The notes below the pieces were generated by a model. That model did not search any database, was not told the DNA's origin, and saw nothing but the letters and a program-made list of their open reading frames with translations. A program made the translations under genes and the position numbers. From Antitrichia curtipendula (lineage: Eukaryota > Streptophyta > Bryopsida > Hypnales > Leucodontaceae): 64,000 nt of DNA. The stretch lies in contig OX579638.1 of NCBI GenBank assembly GCA_951230915.1, positions 2,684,696-2,748,695 of the forward strand, given 5' to 3'. How positions within the stretch are numbered: position 1 is the first letter of the stretch; every line of letters starts with the position of its first letter. Positions 62,025 to 64,000 of the stretch are shown one piece after another.

Positions 62025-64000
62025 TCCCATTTGACACAATCTCACAACATTGAGTTCTACTATTTTTGTGTGTGCCACTAATTTAACTCCTAAACGTCCA
62101 GAGTCGTCTCCAGAATTGACGATTTGAGAAAAATCATCATGAAATACTCTTTGGAAGCATATTTTGAAATTGATGATCAAATTAAAGATGTAGACTTTGA
62201 CTTTTAGATTCCATCCGTATGATTAGATTCACTAATGCTATCACCAATCATTTTCTAAAAAAATTGAAAGGAAAATTTTGAAATTCCTTTGAAATTCAAT
62301 TTCAAGCAAAATATTGTCATTTTTTGAGTTAAACCTATGACCTCATTTTTGCAAATCCAAGTTTGAACTAGAGTCAATGCAATTTTGGCTTGGTCAACCA
62401 CTTGACACACTTCCACATTTGTAATTTTAGAAAAATATGTATTTCAGTCTAGATTTTAGTAACACCAAATCCAACCATTAGATAAGACAACAATTTTATA
62501 AAATATCTCCAAAATTTAGGATGACTTTCATCCAAGTAGTAATGAGAAAGAAAAGTGGTTTTCAATCTTTAGATTGTCCAAAAATTGGACATTGGAGCAC
62601 TCCAAAGTTAAGTAAAGTTACAAAGTTTTGTAATATATTTTGAAAAGTTAGTGTAGCATCTTAATCGACTTAATAGACCATTTATAGTTGGCTTGGTCAA
62701 ACTTTGTTAGATTTTTCTACATCAAAATACACATTTCAAAACTTTTGAAATGTTTCACGTAGAGTAATGTAAGTCTGAAATTTAATCTCATTTTTTACAA
62801 TTAAAAACATCAAATTGAATTTTTATGATTATTTAAAGAATTTTTTTCATAAAAATCACAGTGATTACAAAAATGATTAAAGTAATATGAATTTTTTAAG
62901 AAAATGGAAACGATAGTGACAAACATTGTTGATGGAGTAATTGGTATACTCTTTGAGCTCACACCAAGAAAAATTTGATAGGAAAAGTTCAAAAGTGGTG
63001 TATTTTGAGCTTTCGAGATGCAATCTTCAAAGTGTCACAATAATTACAATCTTAACACTTTTGAAAAAAATAAAACGGAATAAAAAATACATTATTGGAG
63101 CTACATTTTTTTACATTTAAAAATAAAATAAATGAAGAACTATGTGAAAATTTAGGTTTTGACTTTTAAAATGCCCATCGAGCTTGCAATGTCCGTTAAA
63201 GGTTAGCTACTATAATAATGTTAATCCTTAAAGTGTCTTAAATCCTTAGTCCTATTTTGAATTTTGCAAATTTTTGCTCATATCTTTATAAATATATATT
63301 ATTCACCTCAATTTCATCAAATTTGTCATGTAGAAAGTTCTTTCTTTTAACAATCAAGCATTGGTTTGGATCAGTGAGAAGTTATGTGGTCAAAAAGCCC
63401 CTAAAACCTTTCTATTCATGGCTCTCAAAATTGAGACATCATAGTGCTAAGGAGTTGAAGACCTTTGACAAAATGCTAAGTGGATAATACTTTTTCTTTC
63501 TTTCTTGTCCAATTGTCTTTTTCTTTCCTCTTCTCTAATAAAGATCTAATTAGTACTATGTGTACCCCACTTAGGACGCAAAGTGCAAACGGGTAGAGGC
63601 TCCTACAAAGTATTAATTGACAAAAAGTATAAGCAAGTGAAAGCTAATTCTACTTGTTGGCACCCAATATCTACCTTTTAATTGAATATTAATAGGTAAC
63701 ATCCATCACCACTCCATTGCTATTTAATTCTAACTCAAATCTTATTATGGGTGCCCTTCATCAACTCATCACCACCTAGTCGAGAGGATGACATCTAATC
63801 TTATCCATTGGTATCCAATACTAACAATCAACACCAAACATTTTAACACTACAAATATTATTCACATGAATTTTAGTTTCTCCTTTATTTATTTCATAGC
63901 TTCCTATATCATTTATCTAGAATATTTATAACTAAATTTTTGTGCCTCAAACATTAGTCAACCACTTTAAATGCTCTTTGATGAGCATTACCAATGCTTT
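62025..64000. other. AT-rich intergenic DNA to window end
   Basis: No gene, TIR or tandem repeat is supported. Open frames up to 76 codons occur with no family resemblance. The right end is an arbitrary cut. Confidence 0.5.

Overview
This is a stretch of plant nuclear DNA. Genes have GT-AG introns and good ATG contexts, and the families are plant ones: a KMD-type F-box/kelch protein, an RD19-type cysteine protease and a plastid-type SRPBCC protein. Coding exons are GC- and CpG-rich; introns and intergenic DNA are very AT-rich. The style fits a non-seed land plant (bryophyte or lycophyte grade), but the sequence alone does not fix the species.

Layout. 1-22 kb carries two intact single-exon F-box/kelch genes (1967-3160 and 19165-20358, both +) on a duplicated block of about 3 kb that includes 5' and 3' flanks. 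Between them lie transposon debris, a LINE fragment and several small TIR elements. 22-30 kb has no gene: hAT-like, TA-type and TTAA-type elements plus a second LINE fragment. 30.2-36.6 kb is the ribosome-biogenesis gene MPP10 (-), reconstructed here as 15 exons that keep frame throughout, with a repeat-rich N-terminal extension and telo-boxes upstream. 40.0-44.6 kb is a seven-exon gene (+) for a plastid-targeted SRPBCC/polyketide-cyclase-like protein. 44.6-49.6 kb is gene-free AT-rich DNA. 49.6-51.9 kb is a four-exon RD19/cathepsin-F-type cysteine protease (-). 57.1-60.0 kb is a six-exon coiled-coil protein of unknown function (-). The last 4 kb is repeats and AT-rich DNA.

The genes do not form a pathway; they look like ordinary unlinked housekeeping and regulatory genes. 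The notable content is the density of short non-autonomous DNA elements. By hand I resolved several families from their terminal inverted repeats (TIRs) and target-site duplications (TSDs): three TA-flanked families (called A, G and H here), two 8-bp-TSD hAT-like families (B and F), one TAA-flanked Harbinger-like element, a textbook Stowaway, a CACTA-like element, a 0.6-kb foldback, and a TTAA-flanked group with CCC tips (C and D) that resembles piggyBac. Two nestings and one abutting insertion can be ordered in time. Four short TTAA-flanked elements all lie in introns of the two multi-intron genes MPP10 and SRPBCC.

Limits: exon models come from reading splice signals and frame continuity by eye. 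Repeat names A-H are local labels. Family names for transposons rest on TIR and TSD form only; no transposase was seen for any of them.
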